This document shows, in pieces, positions 21,630 to 33,882 of a stretch of DNA of 64,000 nucleotides (positions are counted from its first letter, which is position 1; each line of letters begins with the position of its first letter). The position numbers were made by a program, and so were the translations under genes. The notes beneath the pieces are model-generated. The model worked only from the letters and a program-made list of their open reading frames with translations. It ran no database searches and had not been told where the DNA came from. Location: contig CM026431.1 in the NCBI GenBank assembly GCA_014871385.1, positions 7,685,778-7,749,777 on the forward strand, given 5' to 3'. Source of the DNA: Ceratodon purpureus (taxonomy: Eukaryota; Streptophyta; Bryopsida; Pseudoditrichales; Ditrichaceae).

Positions 21630-22144
21630 TAGTAAAAAGAGAGCCCACTAATCTTGGTCATTAGTCCATCTACTTTTGGATCCTACTGTGCTCGGTCCTA
21701 CACAGTCCATTTCAGGACTTCAAAATTGCTTTGTTATGTAATTGTTCTAATGCATGCTATCATTCACTACGTAATGGTATAGGATATTTATGTCGTAATG
21801 CGTCAGACATTTATTAAGGGCTGAGCATACTCGGTGTTGAGTTCAATCAAGTAGAATGATTTACACACTAATTGCATCACTTACTCTTATTGGGTGAGAA
21901 ATAAGGTTTCGAACATAGAGCTCATTATCAGAACATTGACGAAGTTGGTTGACGAATGCTGAGAGGTGTATCACACTCTGAAGCGCATGACACGTTCAAA
22001 TTTGGACACTTTGAAGCTACTAAAATGAACATCAAAAATGGAAGGAGATGTTAATAAAGTAGAAAGGTACATAAAACTTCTCTATCTACTCGCTACTGCC
22101 TCTAACTCATATATCCAAAATATCCTCCAATAGACTCCTGTAAG
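21630..22144. other. Intergenic stretch between minisatellite and gene end
   Basis: No gene recognised. It contains TGTGCTCGGTCC near 21687 and a short duplicated phrase, ATATCCAAAATATCCTCCAA, at about 22110 and 22150, the second overlapping the end of the methyltransferase-like gene. Confidence 0.5.
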
Positions 22145-25100
22145 TCACATATCCAAAATATCCTCCAATGTACTCAAAGAGCGCACGATACAGCGCTCTT
22201 CTTCGCAGTCTTCTTCGTCTTCAGAAGATGATAAAGTGATAGTGGATGGCTCTTCTTCGTCTTCTGCCTCCTCTGACTCATCTGCTTCAATATCAACATA
22301 CTCCAATGATCTATTTGGTGCATTTTCAGATCTATAGTAACGATAAGAACCACGAGCCAGTTCGATAGCAGCATTGTTCGCATAAGATGGAAGATGCCAT
22401 GATGGTGGAGGGCTAGGGTAGAAATTAGCATCAGAAAAGAAAGGACGATGCACGGGATAGCCCATATTATCGCATCTGCAAATGTAAATGGCACATTGTT
22501 TATAAATCCACTCCACATTCAATGCGAGTACATAAAACGTAACTCTAGAGAAAAAGTATCTAAACTCACTTCAGGAATCGAGATCTCTTAAGGATCTTAG
22601 CAACTGGAACTTCACCCTCAGGATCATCAACGTTGACATGCTCAGTAGAGCTGGATTGAGGAATTGTGGAAGTCCGAATTAACGGCTGCAACAAAGCCTT
22701 GAAAATGTCTGCATCAGCCTCCAAGGCCACGATGTGGCGGTCAACGTTGCGGCAAGCGTGGATTGACGGACCTGAAGTACAATCCACTTCATTTTATTAG
22801 CAGTACTCAAAAACATTAAAGAATAGACAAGTTCTGAGGCAGAAGGTAAAACATAAATTTTAGAGAAACCAAGAAATATACCAGTTGCTGCTGTACAGTC
22901 AAACACAACGTTCCCAGGATCGGAGCATGCTTCAATCAACATTTCCATCAGAACCACGGATTTCTCCCGGGGGCCTCTCCATGGCTTCGGACCATTGCAC
23001 ATCTGGTTCTCTGGCAGAACTATATTCTGTAAGCAATCGTCACGACCCACGTCTACACCGTGACGGCTCAGCAGCTTAGGAACAGGGCGGAAAGCAAACT
23101 TTGAAGCAGGAGGTCCGGTCTTCACCAGCAGTGTAATCCCAAACCGAAGCGTCTACAATCCAAGAAAGCCAGCAAGGAAGTTAGCAGACATGACTACTCC
23201 ACGACTCGAGGTTCCAATTCGCAGGCCATGCCAAGTCGCTGCAGATGCCATGCATGGGCCATAACCTCAAGGAAAAATGCAATAATAAATTCAAAGTCCA
23301 TAGGAAGCCTAGGCCGTGGGCACGCCACACATGCAAATTCTGAGTGCCAGGCCATACGTACACTTCCTGTGTGGCCAGAAGGGGATTGGGAATACAGAAC
23401 TCAAGTACTGGTAACAGTAGCGAAATCATCAAATTCGAGGTAAGTTAAGACTTAATTTTCAATGGATAGCATACAGTCACAAAGGCGAGACGTGACAATC
23501 AGTCCATGGTCCAGATGATACATGAAGAAAATGAACTGATTATAAATTGCATTTGAAAATTTGAAACTTACAGTAAGTGAAGGATCGAAGGGTGATGCCA
23601 GGTGAAGTCGATTCATTGCCCACCATTCCTTGCGAACTCTGAAATTGAATGCATCGCAGTAACCTAAGATATTTGATTTTGTTGCTGCATGATACGGATG
23701 AAACAAAATCATGGCTCCGTGATCATGCAGGTGGTTCTCGGCAAAGTCGAAAGTGTTCTGCCAGAAATCACTAGAGTCTTCATTCCAAGCAGGGATGGAT
23801 GTAGGTGGGTCTGAAACGCCGGGGACAGGAAGGCCCTCAGGTACATCTGCAATAATAAGGTCGACGAAGTGATGCTTCACCTGTTTCCCACTCATGAAGA
23901 GGCTTCTCCCATCGGTGACCTGTACAGGTATTTAATTTCAAGGAAAGTCAGTGGTATGGTAAAAAGACAAAACTACGAGCATGATTCTAAATAAATCGAG
24001 TCGCAAATACCCGCATCACTTCAAAAGGCCAACTCAGATTGCCTGCGGTGTCATTGCTCTACACTCTGCTCGGGCCAGACCACCAGGTTACAGGGACAAA
24101 ATAAAGAACGAAAACTAGGAGAGAAAGCACAAAACCTGACAAACAAATATCATCTGAACAGGCTCGTCAAGAGGAAGCTGGCGAGTAATTAATTAGCAAG
24201 CTGGTGCAGAGGCCCTTACCCGCCACGACCATGGCATCATGGCACATCATGGGATGCCCATGGCATCATGGCATGAGCAAATTCCTCCAAAAATTATTAC
24301 AAGTTCAAAATGCATGTGATCTGGATTACCTTAAGCAGGGTACGCTTGACCTCCAGGTACATGGGAGTGAATTCATTGCCACTGCCTGCGAGGACATCTA
24401 TGAGGGATGAGTTCAAGATTAACTCGGAATTTTGGCCACACTCCCCAGCATCGTTGAATTCCAGGAGTTGATTGAGCTGATCATAGGAGGACCCTCTTTT
24501 TGTACCCCTGGAGATGTTTTTCTCTTTCAGGCCAGAATTGCCAGAAGGACTATTCTTATCATCCTCACCAGGGGTGTTAATTTTCTTCTTGCCCTTTCTG
24601 CTCGATTTTTCCTTTGCTTTCAGCTCCTTCTCCAGCTCCTTCTGCTCCGCCCTCTCCTCGGCTTCTCTTACTTTCTGGGCCTTCTTCCGGTCCTCCTCGA
24701 TCCTTCTCTTGAGAGCCTTGGCCCGCTCAGTTTCATCCTCTATCCCTTGAAGATCCACCATTTCAATACCGGACTCACCGATGGCATCCCTCGACTTCCG
24801 TAGCTCGATTTCGAAGGATGGAGTAAAACTTGGCACACAATCCAAGTACCATGCTCCAGCAGTAAGATGAGAAGTTGTCCATGTCCGCTGCTGCGAAGCT
24901 GAGAACATGCATGCATCACTTGATCTGTCGACCCATGCGTTAAGAAAAATAGGGAGATTCTCTTTTTTGATTGCCTGCTTGGCCAAGAGCTCGTACTTGA
25001 AATATCTGCATGAATTTCATCATCAGTTTCATGAGGACCCTGAACCAGTCCCTTTATAGCATGTCATGCGTAGCATGGTAAACATGATGAGCATAGAAGG

Positions 25101-28100
25101 GTCATCGACAGCATTGTAAGCAGAGGCATCGCGGGCATGGCAGGTGATTAGTCTCCTAGCACGGTCAGAATGTGCAAGGCAAATAGAGCCTTTCTGGTCA
25201 CCATGTATAATAACAACTATGATAAGTGCACTCGAAACCATTTCACTGCCACAAATGACTACCACAGCTGCCGGGAAATTCTAGAGAGTTCCAAACACGA
25301 ACCACTAACCAATGGAATTTAATCACCCAAGGACTGTGCAAACCAATGGAACTTAAGAATAAACCTGAATAGAAGTCGCCTGACTACGAGATCTGTTCCC
25401 TTGAACTCCCGAAATTCGTGTTGTTTCTGGAATCCTTCTGTTCCTCGGAAGTAAGAATTAAAAACGTGGTCCCAGAGCTTCATTCGGCAGTCTTCCACGT
25501 AAGCAACCAGGGTCATCGGCTCGGAGGAGACGGTCATGTCAATACTGACTTGGTCCTGTCGCACAATTTCATCGAAACTTGCAGACGCCTGCTCTGATAG
25601 CTGATATGTGCAATATCAAACACCAGTAGTTAGCTAAATTCTAATTCGTATGCATTCAAGTCATCACATTTGAAATGCTAAATACATAGCAATATACCTC
25701 TGCCCAGAAAGTTGCCCTGGCGAGCCATGATGTTAGCCTGTCTTCGTTAACGGGCTTCGGTGGGATCTTTCGGGCCTCTCGGGTGGCTGCTGAGGAGTTG
25801 AAGAATTGAAGCCATCTAATTTTTGCCGTGGAGGAAGCCTTCGCCGTGACTATGAGTTGCAGCTTCTCCATGGATAGCTCTGTGTTGGTGGTGTTACTTG
25901 AATAATGCCGCTCCACCTGCATATCAACACGAAAATACGACTGTTAGAATCCAAGTGGGAGTCTGCTTTGTGCCGAACAGACTCCAATGTGGTCCAATAA
26001 TTAAGGTCAAACCTACTCCAGCACTCTTTAATTCGACTTTGCATAGCACCGAATAAATGAAGAGTTCAAGATTACAGCAATGTCTACAGTGTAACATTAG
26101 TCGTCTCAAGGTCAAGCTCACAATTAGAAAACTTAAACATCTCCAATAATAAGCCAAGCATAGCCACGTACATGACGAATAGCAACTTCACAGAGATTAA
26201 TGAGTTCTAGTTCTCCTAGTATTAAGCACTCCAGTCAGTACACGAAGGTAAACGAGCTGTGTATTACCTATCACTTACATAGTGTCCTCTAAAATGAGCA
26301 AAGAATGCATCAAATTAAAGCAATTCTTATCAACTGAAAAACTAAAATGGAAACAGCAATTCAAATTCACCTTTGAACCAAGATAGCCACCAGAGATGTG
26401 AACATTATTTAACAACAAGCGATAAATTCGACAGACACTCCAATGCCATCAACAGACATCTCACCGCACTCCCCCCAATCTCCCAAACCGCCCTCAAACA
26501 AACACAGACCAAACTTCACAACAGCAATTGCAATGATGACATCTGATATGGCTATGATGAGATTTCGAAGGGCTATGATTACTTTGAATATGCTGTAATT
26601 TCAAACAAACCAAGGAAGTTGACAAGCCCGGGTACGCATCGAAGGTTGACCCAAGAAAAGGATATTCAAATGCCTCAGCCTTATGAGCAACTTACTTAGA
26701 CGAGGCTGCTGAAACAAACTACATATGGACCGTGACAGAAACAAATAACATGGTCAATTTGAAACCCGACAACAAGAAAAGTAATAGACCGGGACTTTCA
26801 TCTGAGAGAATGCAAGGACGAAGAGTATGTTTCCAAAAGAAATGAAAAGTCCAGCCACCGTTGACCTCAGAGTTCAGACTGCTCGGAGCCTAGCACAGTT
26901 GGACACAGCAGCAGAATCACCGCGCGCAAAGCCTAGGCAGTGCCAGAGCAAGTGTGCTCGGAGCCGAGCACAGTTGGAATGGGAGTCCGACGGACAGAAG
27001 TTTTCAGTCTTTTCATTCGTCACTTCGAGATGAAAAACCACGATGGGATGGGAGTGCCCAACTCTGCTCGGCTCCGAGCACACTTGCTCTGGCACTGCCT
27101 GGGCAGCTTCGACCTACGTGGGATTAGCTTGCACTGCGTTTAGACTATTCAGTCCTTCTTTACTACATATCATTCAAGAATTAATCACAGGTGACCACAA
27201 TTCTATACTCCTACTCCACATCTTCGTGAAAGCCGATTCTTATTGCCTCCATGTAGAAAAGATTATGAGACCGCATAGTCAAAGTTGGGCCTAAGGAGTA
27301 ACGTTATAAGGCTTGACACATATTCTACGGTGACTTGCAAAAACAGCACTGGCCTGTGCCACAGAAAAACTAGAAGTAATGATCTGGATTCTCTCAATCA
27401 ACTGTTAGGGATTATGTGAATTATTAAACTATCAAGGATGATGCGAGCTTCTGGCACATGAAGAGAAATCGAGAATTCATTAAATAAATCAATCATATCG
27501 ACTCTGAGGTAATCCTTAGAAGAAAGTAGTTAAAAAAAAAACACAGACAAATACTGATACAACAATCACCTGCTACTTCTTACCACAGTCAGATCAAAGT
27601 TTCTGATTATGCCACCAACGCACAATTCTTTCAATGAATTGATCCCTTAAATACAGTCTTAAGAATTGCCATGATAAGAGCTACCCTAAACCGAGAAGGC
27701 CAAGCATAGCAGAGAGTTGTCATCTACTGGTTTTCTGATTAAGCCGTGAAGCTAAAACGAAAGTTAACAAATTGGATACCAGTTTTGGTTAGGGATAAGC
27801 ACGAAATACTTACCTCTCGGAGCCACGCTGGTGTGAGTTCAGGATTCGCCACGGCAATAAACTTACTCATCTTTGAGCGTAGTTTTCGTGTTTCAATCTT
27901 CACAGCGGCCTTCATGGCCCTGATCTTATCAGCTTCTGTGACCTCGCCATCGTTGTTCTCCAGGAATCCTCGAAGACCTTCATCAGCAGCACGACTTATC
28001 TCATGCTGCAGTTCCCATCCGATCCCCACAGTGTCAAATACCCATGTCAAATATAACTCAGTAAAGCCAATCTAGGTAAGATCCGACGATGCTGCGATAT

Positions 28101-31100
28101 GGCGTTTACCATAGACTACGAGGTATTATGATGGATCAAGGTGACTAACGCTGCATACACAGTGGGGGACCATGATCACGATCCGCTGATGATGCCAGGG
28201 CATTCGGCATAGACCTGCTTAAGATCTTCGTTATTACTGAAATCATTACCCAGTCAACCATGCAAACTAATCAAGTAACAATGAGATAAGGTTATTCAAA
28301 TATACCTGGAAGATGAAACTCGTAAAGACATTAACAGGCAAGGTTTGCCAAGTACTGTGCTTTGTTTTCTTGCACCTCTTCAAATCAGTACTTGACAAAA
28401 TATCAGTGAATTGCTCCAGTGGCATAAGGCCGTATTTCTGCACCCTGAAGAGGGTGTGAACTGGATTTGTCTTAACATGCGCATCCTCCGTGTTCCTGCA
28501 ACACAATACTTTAGCACAAGAATAACATTAAAGAATATTGTCCCAAGCAGCTCAGAATACTGGTACGGTTTAGAGGTAGTACTCACTTGTTGATGTTATG
28601 CATCACCTGCATTACAAGGCCAATTCTACCCTTAGTGTCCAGGAGTATAGAATCAACCGAGTAGTGCCATGACTCATCCGTCTTGTGCAGGCGCTCAATG
28701 TGATTCCACCAGGCCTGGTACCGATGGTTACCGTCGCAAATGAAGAACATCATATTAGTAAGGGGAGCCAACTCGGGAACGGAGAGGAGGAAGTCGTTGA
28801 ATTCATCGTTCTTCTGGTTCCATATAGGTCCCCACTTGGCCTTGTCAGTTTCAGATATCTCTCTGGTTTTCCCCTCCTCGTCCGTGGTTGACAAGTAGAA
28901 TACTGAGGCACCCTCGCGATAGCCATGCACAAATTCCTGCTCAAGCTTTGACAGGTCACTGTGTAACGTGGGCCGCACCATCGGCATTGCAAGCATACGG
29001 CAGAGAGGAACCTCAAATCTCGAGGCATAATGAGGCTGCATTCGGAGCTCTGCAATCGTTGAAACAGAGTTTATCTTCTGACGGTTCCGAATTTCGTCTT
29101 CATTTCCCACAAAGGTATCACCAGTTGAGTCCCCTTCCCCATCCGAATCTCCCTCCTGGCCGTCTGATTTTTGGGTGAGGGCAAGCGGTGACTCATTGAG
29201 GCTGCCTTCGACTTCTGGTTGCTGCTCCTACAATCACACGCATTACCACATTACCACATTATGAAAGGGGTATACAAATATATTTTTTAAGACAATGCAG
29301 CCTAGAAAGTACCAGGTAATGCATGATCAAGGTCATGTGATAGATTGTTCAGGACCTTGCACAATATGTGCAACACGCAGAAAGAGTAATCACCGGTAGT
29401 AATCAGTCTAACGTGCCTAATTTTCGAGTGGGCATACGGCGAGAACCAATAAAAAATGCACCTCATTCCGAACACAACTTCGTAGCCATGAGGTTTGGAA
29501 CTCCAGGTCACACCCGACTATCCTCTGTGATCTGATAAATTCAATATGTTAAAATAAGAAATTAAGTCTGCTCGGGCCGAACCAATCCTTCCACACCACC
29601 TGGTAGAGAAATGATACAGTCAAAAGAACGATGCTGCAAGTGTGCTCGGAGACCACCATACCAACACCACATCTTCCTAACCTGTAAGCCTAGTCCTGCT
29701 GCGACTCAGCTCGGGGCCTTGCAGCTTGTTTGACTACCTCTTTCTAATTTAAAAAAAACCCCCTGCTGCGAGACTCCTCGGACCTTTTGACATCATTACA
29801 GTACCTAATTCCATTAACCAGAAGTGCCTGCAACAAGTCTGCTCGGACCCCGTCAAATGGTTACACTACCTCAGTCGGATTTTTTAATGGCCTGGTGCAA
29901 GTGTGCTCGGGCCCTTTCACCAGGTTACAGTACCTAATTCCATTAACCTGAAATGCCTGCAACAAGTCTGCTCGGACCTTTTAACCTCATTACACTACCT
30001 AATTTTATTAACCTGAAGTGCCTGCAACAAGTCTGCTCGGACCCCGTTAACTGGTTACACTACCTCAAGAGGAACATTTTAAATGCCTGCTCTAAGTCTG
30101 CTGAGGACGTTGCACCCGGTTACACTACCTCAGTCCGAATTCGTTTCTGGGAAATACAAGGAAATAAGCTCCTAGATGTGGTTATCCAGCCCGAGCAGAC
30201 TTGTGAACCAACAAATGAGCTGTGGATCTACGTAATCTTGATAGTTAGAAGAACAAAAATGACTATGCTCCTCCTTGATGTCTACTCTCGCTATTATTTA
30301 CACTTAATTCGTCAAAGACTTAGTCAGTAGTGAACGTTCTAGCACTCTCATCGGCCACGTGGAATCTTATGAATGGAGGTCATGATATGGAATCGTACCG
30401 CAAACTACTTCACAAAGGAAGGCTGTATTAGAGAGGTCAGCCCCGAGCACACCTACGAGGAAGGCCTGCTGAGACTACTCCGACTTTCACGGTGTCAAGA
30501 TAGAGGGCCAGAATACCTTGGTCAACCCCGAGCACACTTCGTACAGGTGGACAGGTGAATGAATATGGCCCATCAAAATGATAAAAGAGAAGACCCTATG
30601 ACAAGGGTCAGCCCCGAGCAATGTACTGGACTACTTAATTCGGATGCTATGTCTGACTAATCGGCCCGGAACGGTGCTCAAGACTTTGCTAGATGTAACC
30701 CAGGATCAATTCACGGACTTGCTTCTCGAAGTGTGCTCGGAGCATACCATTGCCTTCAGGTTCATTTGACTTGTCGCCCAGTTCAATATACCTGGTTACT
30801 TTCATTAAAATTCGCATTCTAATTTGTGTCCAAAGAAAGAAAGACATGCAATGTGATGCAATATTCCAACAAGTTGACTTAAATAGGCCACGTGGAATCT
30901 AAGAATGCAGGTGACGAAGAAGAGGACTACCACAAACTACTTCATCTTAGAGGGCTGTTTCATTAAGCCTAACCCCCCTCATTCATTTGAATAAATCCTA
31001 GTGAGGGAACTTGAGTATGGACGGTTATAAAATAAGAGGGCAGGAGACCCTGGTGACCCCCGAGCACACTACGTACTGGTGGACAGCTGAATCAACATGG

Positions 31101-32602
31101 CCAACGAAGAGGACAAAAGAGAACACCATGAACAAAGGGTCAGCCCCAAGCAATGTACTGGAGAACTCAATTGAGGCCAGCTGCTGGCAGGACAGGATGC
31201 GAGGTTTCTCTAATCGGCTTGAAGCAGTGCTAAAAACTTAGGTAGACGTCACCCAAAATCAGTTCATGACCTAGCTTCTTGAAGTGTGCTCGGAGCATAC
31301 CATAGTTTTGAGGTCCATTTAGTTTGTCTACCATTCATTTCTACCTAATTATCATCATTAAATTCTGCACCCAGATTCGAATCAGAGCAGAGGATGGGAG
31401 AATGTTCGGAAGTTAGCCTGGAATTGGACTAAGGAACAAAGACATATAATGCCGAACAAGAACCCTACAAATGGTACAGCTGTCGACATCAATGGACCGG
31501 ATCACGTAATGAGTACCAGTATGTTCCTCTCCGAGCACACCTAATCTCTGTCTCATTTTCGAGGTCAGCGCTTGAAAAAAGTACCCACTGGACCAACTAT
31601 CACGAACGCATTCTGGGTTCTACTTATGCATGATCAAGAGCTAAGTGAAGGGAAAGCAGGAAACAAATCCTTGCTGGTCAAAATACCTGGGGTACATCGA
31701 GTGGAATCTCTTCACGTCCTTCGCTGGAGGGGCCTGCGTCCACCATCATTTGAGACTGCCTAGGGCAGGAGGAATGCGAATCCGACTTCTGAATCTGGGG
31801 TTCACGCAGCCCCTGTCGATATTGCAGAGCTCCTTCTTGCCGAGCCCCTTCCTGCGAATCCCCTTCCTGCGAAGCCTCTTCCTGCGAATTCCCTTCCTGC
31901 AAAAGAATTCCACTTTATTAGAACATATTCAGTGATTGCGATATTAGAAGCTGGCAATTTCCAGATCTTGCAGGGAAGTGGAAGCCTCGCGGCCGAGCAT
32001 TACCTAGTGAACCAGGGTTTCGGAATGCAGCCTCGATGGGCTCATGTGCCTTCTATACCGACTGCTTAAGGTCCCTTTACCCTAGATCAAGTTCTCTAAA
32101 TACTAGGTACTCGATTAGTACTCGTGAGTCTACTCGGAATAAAATGCAAGAAATGACTGGAATATTGACAGCGGTAAACATTAAAGTTGGAACAAGTCTC
32201 TTTCTAACGTGAACTACTAATCAGTAAATAATGTATGAAACCAATTACGTGACTTGAATGTGAGTTACAAATCAACGTAACATACCTTCCCAGTCTCCAT
32301 TACTTGAATGTGAGTTACAAATCAACGTAACATACCTTCCCAGTCTCCATTAAAGGTGAACAAGCGCCGTCGGCAAGAAACTGAAGTTTCTTTGGCTGGA
32401 CCTCGGCTTCATCAAACGCATCGCCGTGAACCCCTTGTTCTTGAGCAACAACCTTACTAGAGTTTCCACCCTTCCTCCCCATGGTTGAACGCAAATTGTA
32501 CGGGGTAGCAATGCCTTCTGTAAGCGCTAACTTCTGTAACCTCTGTATACGTCGCTCTCTTCTAGATTCTAGCTTAGCTTTTGCACCCGATCTGGTTATC
32601 AT
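22145..32602 (-). CDS. ParB-like / DNA amino-methyltransferase-like fusion, 12 exons
   Basis: Exons run from high to low: 32336-32602, 31687-31896, 28587-29227, 28306-28495, 27814-28071, 25698-25916, 25365-25600, 24330-25005, 23572-23919, 22882-23152, 22570-22771, 22145-22475. All junctions are GT-AG and in phase, giving 1,282 residues with no stop. Residues 1-160 are basic, then SQEG repeats. Residues about 200-375 are ParB/sulfiredoxin-like, with DGNHRYQAWW at 324-333. Residues 763-815 are a charged K/E-rich helix. Residues 900-1170 resemble a beta-class N6-adenine/N4-cytosine methyltransferase: motif IV position DLIIADVPEG (919-928) comes first, then the SAM-site position VFDCTAATG (1098-1106). 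The tail is acidic. Usual DPPY and FxGxG signatures are altered, so activity is uncertain; it may only bind DNA. Nuclear location is inferred. Confidence 0.85.
26931..27107. repeat. Inverted repeat in intron 5 of the ParB-methyltransferase-like gene
   Basis: Arms 26931-26977 and 27058-27107 are complementary over about 47 bp with two mismatches, around an 80-bp loop. Each arm contains a TGCTCGG..CCGAGCA palindrome. A partial third copy lies at about 26875-26902. Confidence 0.85.
29696..30150. repeat. 65-bp tandem repeats in intron 2
   Basis: About seven diverged units with starts near 29696, 29762, 29827, 29891, 29956, 30021 and 30086. The conserved core is CCTGCAACAAGTCTGCTCGG, then GGTTACACTACCT. 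Most units hold one copy of the element-wide TGCTCGG motif. Confidence 0.85.
30151..31686. other. Remainder of intron 2, motif-rich
   Basis: Non-coding between exons 2 and 3. The complement CCGAGCA recurs (30193, 30441, 30526, 30613, 31058, 31533) with TGCTCGG at 30735 and 31287. Two segments are diverged duplicates: about 30340-30790 resembles 30880-31330 (shared CACGTGGAATCT, GAAGTGTGCTCGGAGCATACC). Confidence 0.6.
32251..32352. repeat. 51-bp tandem duplication across a splice donor
   Basis: Two copies, 32251-32301 and 32302-32352, nearly identical. Each contains the CAGTCTCCATT exon end and the CATACCTTCC donor region of exon 1 (minus strand). The exon-proximal donor (32335/32336) keeps the frame. 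Use of the distal copy would add 51 nt with an in-frame TAA. Confidence 0.9.
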
Positions 32603-33004
32603 CTCTGCTTGTATGCTAAAATAAGACTTGCTCTTTTATCCATGACATTGCTCTGCTTGAACAATCTATGAACGGACCAAATGTTCATATGTACTCGAGT
32701 GCTTCATAACATTATAGCGCATGTCATGGTTAATATCTTGTAACTAAGACTTAATCACAGTTGTACAAACAAAGTTAGTTCAACTTTCATACTGTCAGCT
32801 GTTTACTGCATGTTAAGAAGAATATCTTCAAAGCCGCCGTCTTTGATATGCCGCTTGCTTTTACTAATAACCCTTTATTTAAACCCGCTGAAATTCAGAA
32901 CAAAATGCCTTCATCCAATGACAAGTTCTGTCAATCTCTATATAAGATATGCGAACGCCACATTCAGTATCGGACTTCTCACATGATTTTTTTCTCCTGA
33001 CGTG
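32603..33004. promoter_or_regulatory. Shared divergent promoter region
   Basis: The 402 bp between two head-to-head start codons. A plus-strand TATATAAG lies at 32939-32946, 59 bp before the ATG of the 149-residue gene, and CCAAT occurs near 32914. I saw no clear TATA box towards the minus-strand gene. Shared regulation is inferred from the arrangement. Confidence 0.5.
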
Positions 33005-33454
33005 ATGGACCCGCATCAGTCCCCTCCTCATTCAGTTCCAGTTACGCAGCAGGAGAGAGAGGAGAGCATGTCCTTAGGTAATTTTGACGGGCCTTTTGAA
33101 CCAATTGAGGAGTCCAAGTTGCCTGATTGCTGCCAGTGCAAGGCCCCGATCATACAGTCGGATGTGATGACCTTAGATGCAAAGGAGTGTGACCGGTTGT
33201 TGCCAGCACCCACTGTTGAAGTTCAGGAGTCCATGGGCAATTCTAGTAATGCTTCCCATGCGTACGCAAATGTAGGGGTCATCAAGCCTGGAACATATTC
33301 CAGACTTCTTTTAAGAAGTACCCCGCGGCCCAGAGGACGTAAGCTAAAGAGTAGAGGATGCCGAGCAGTTCATAGCACAGAAGGAGGAGAAGAAGATAGT
33401 AATAATGATTCGGCTGCCGCTCAGGGATCTATGAAACGCAGACGTCAAATGTGA
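33005..33454 (+). CDS. Unknown 149-residue protein
   Basis: A single-exon frame with a TATA box at a reasonable distance, divergent from the ParB-methyltransferase-like gene. The N-terminus is polar. CCQCKAPI at about residues 38-45 gives one CxxC pair but no second pair. The C-terminal third is basic, with STPRPRGRKLKSRG and a final KRRRQ that could act as a nuclear signal, separated by an acidic EGGEEDSNND stretch. I recognise no family. It could be a small DNA- or chromatin-binding accessory protein of the element, or the first exon of something longer; the ATG-to-stop frame with a good TATA favours a gene of its own. Confidence 0.5.
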   Translation: MDPHQSPPHSVPVTQQEREESMSLGNFDGPFEPIEESKLPDCCQCKAPIIQSDVMTLDAKECDRLLPAPTVEVQESMGNSSNASHAYANVGVIKPGTYSRLLLRSTPRPRGRKLKSRGCRAVHSTEGGEEDSNNDSAAAQGSMKRRRQM

Positions 33455-33882
33455 TTTAGGTCCCATGAAGGGTAGCTTTTATTAGTTACTTCTAGGCCAT
33501 TATGAATTGAGTGGTTCCAATGTAACACTGAACTATTTCATCCAATTTTTGAGAATAATATTTTAGGAAGTTGCTGTCATAATCAGTCACGACTGTCGTA
33601 TCTTACCCTCTGAATTAATTCTGCTGATTAGGGCGGGTACGAGTACTAATCCCTATGTAATAAATTACAGTTGCCAAACTAAGTACGTACAAAGCGTCTC
33701 ATTAACATTACAGAGCTATAGAAGGCAAATTTGGTTTCCTTCGTATTCCACCACTCGTAGATAACCACTTGATGATTGAATTGCCGTCATACTTAAGCAC
33801 TGGAGAATTCTTATGCGTCCCTCTTTGTTTTTATTCCTCTTTCCAGATCTAATTGTTGCTGGTGCCCCTTAATCTGAACACG
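33455..33882. other. Intergenic, no feature seen
   Basis: AT-rich, presumably the 3' UTR of the 149-residue gene and the upstream region of the transposase. No TATA box in a convincing place. Confidence 0.4.

Noticed and set aside
19955-21648. Long minus-strand frames rich in Phe, Pro and Ser (427 and 180 codons)
   Set aside because: Translation of the purine-rich 188-bp minisatellite; the frame survives because the repeat lacks stops on that strand.
23181-23443. An extra exon between exons 9 and 10 of the ParB-methyltransferase-like gene, or a plus-strand exon with a GTAAGT donor
   Set aside because: Exons 9 and 10 join in phase 0 and read SLT-TLRFGITLLV as expected for this fold. No frame in the intron joins both neighbours in phase, and the plus-strand frame has no partner exon.
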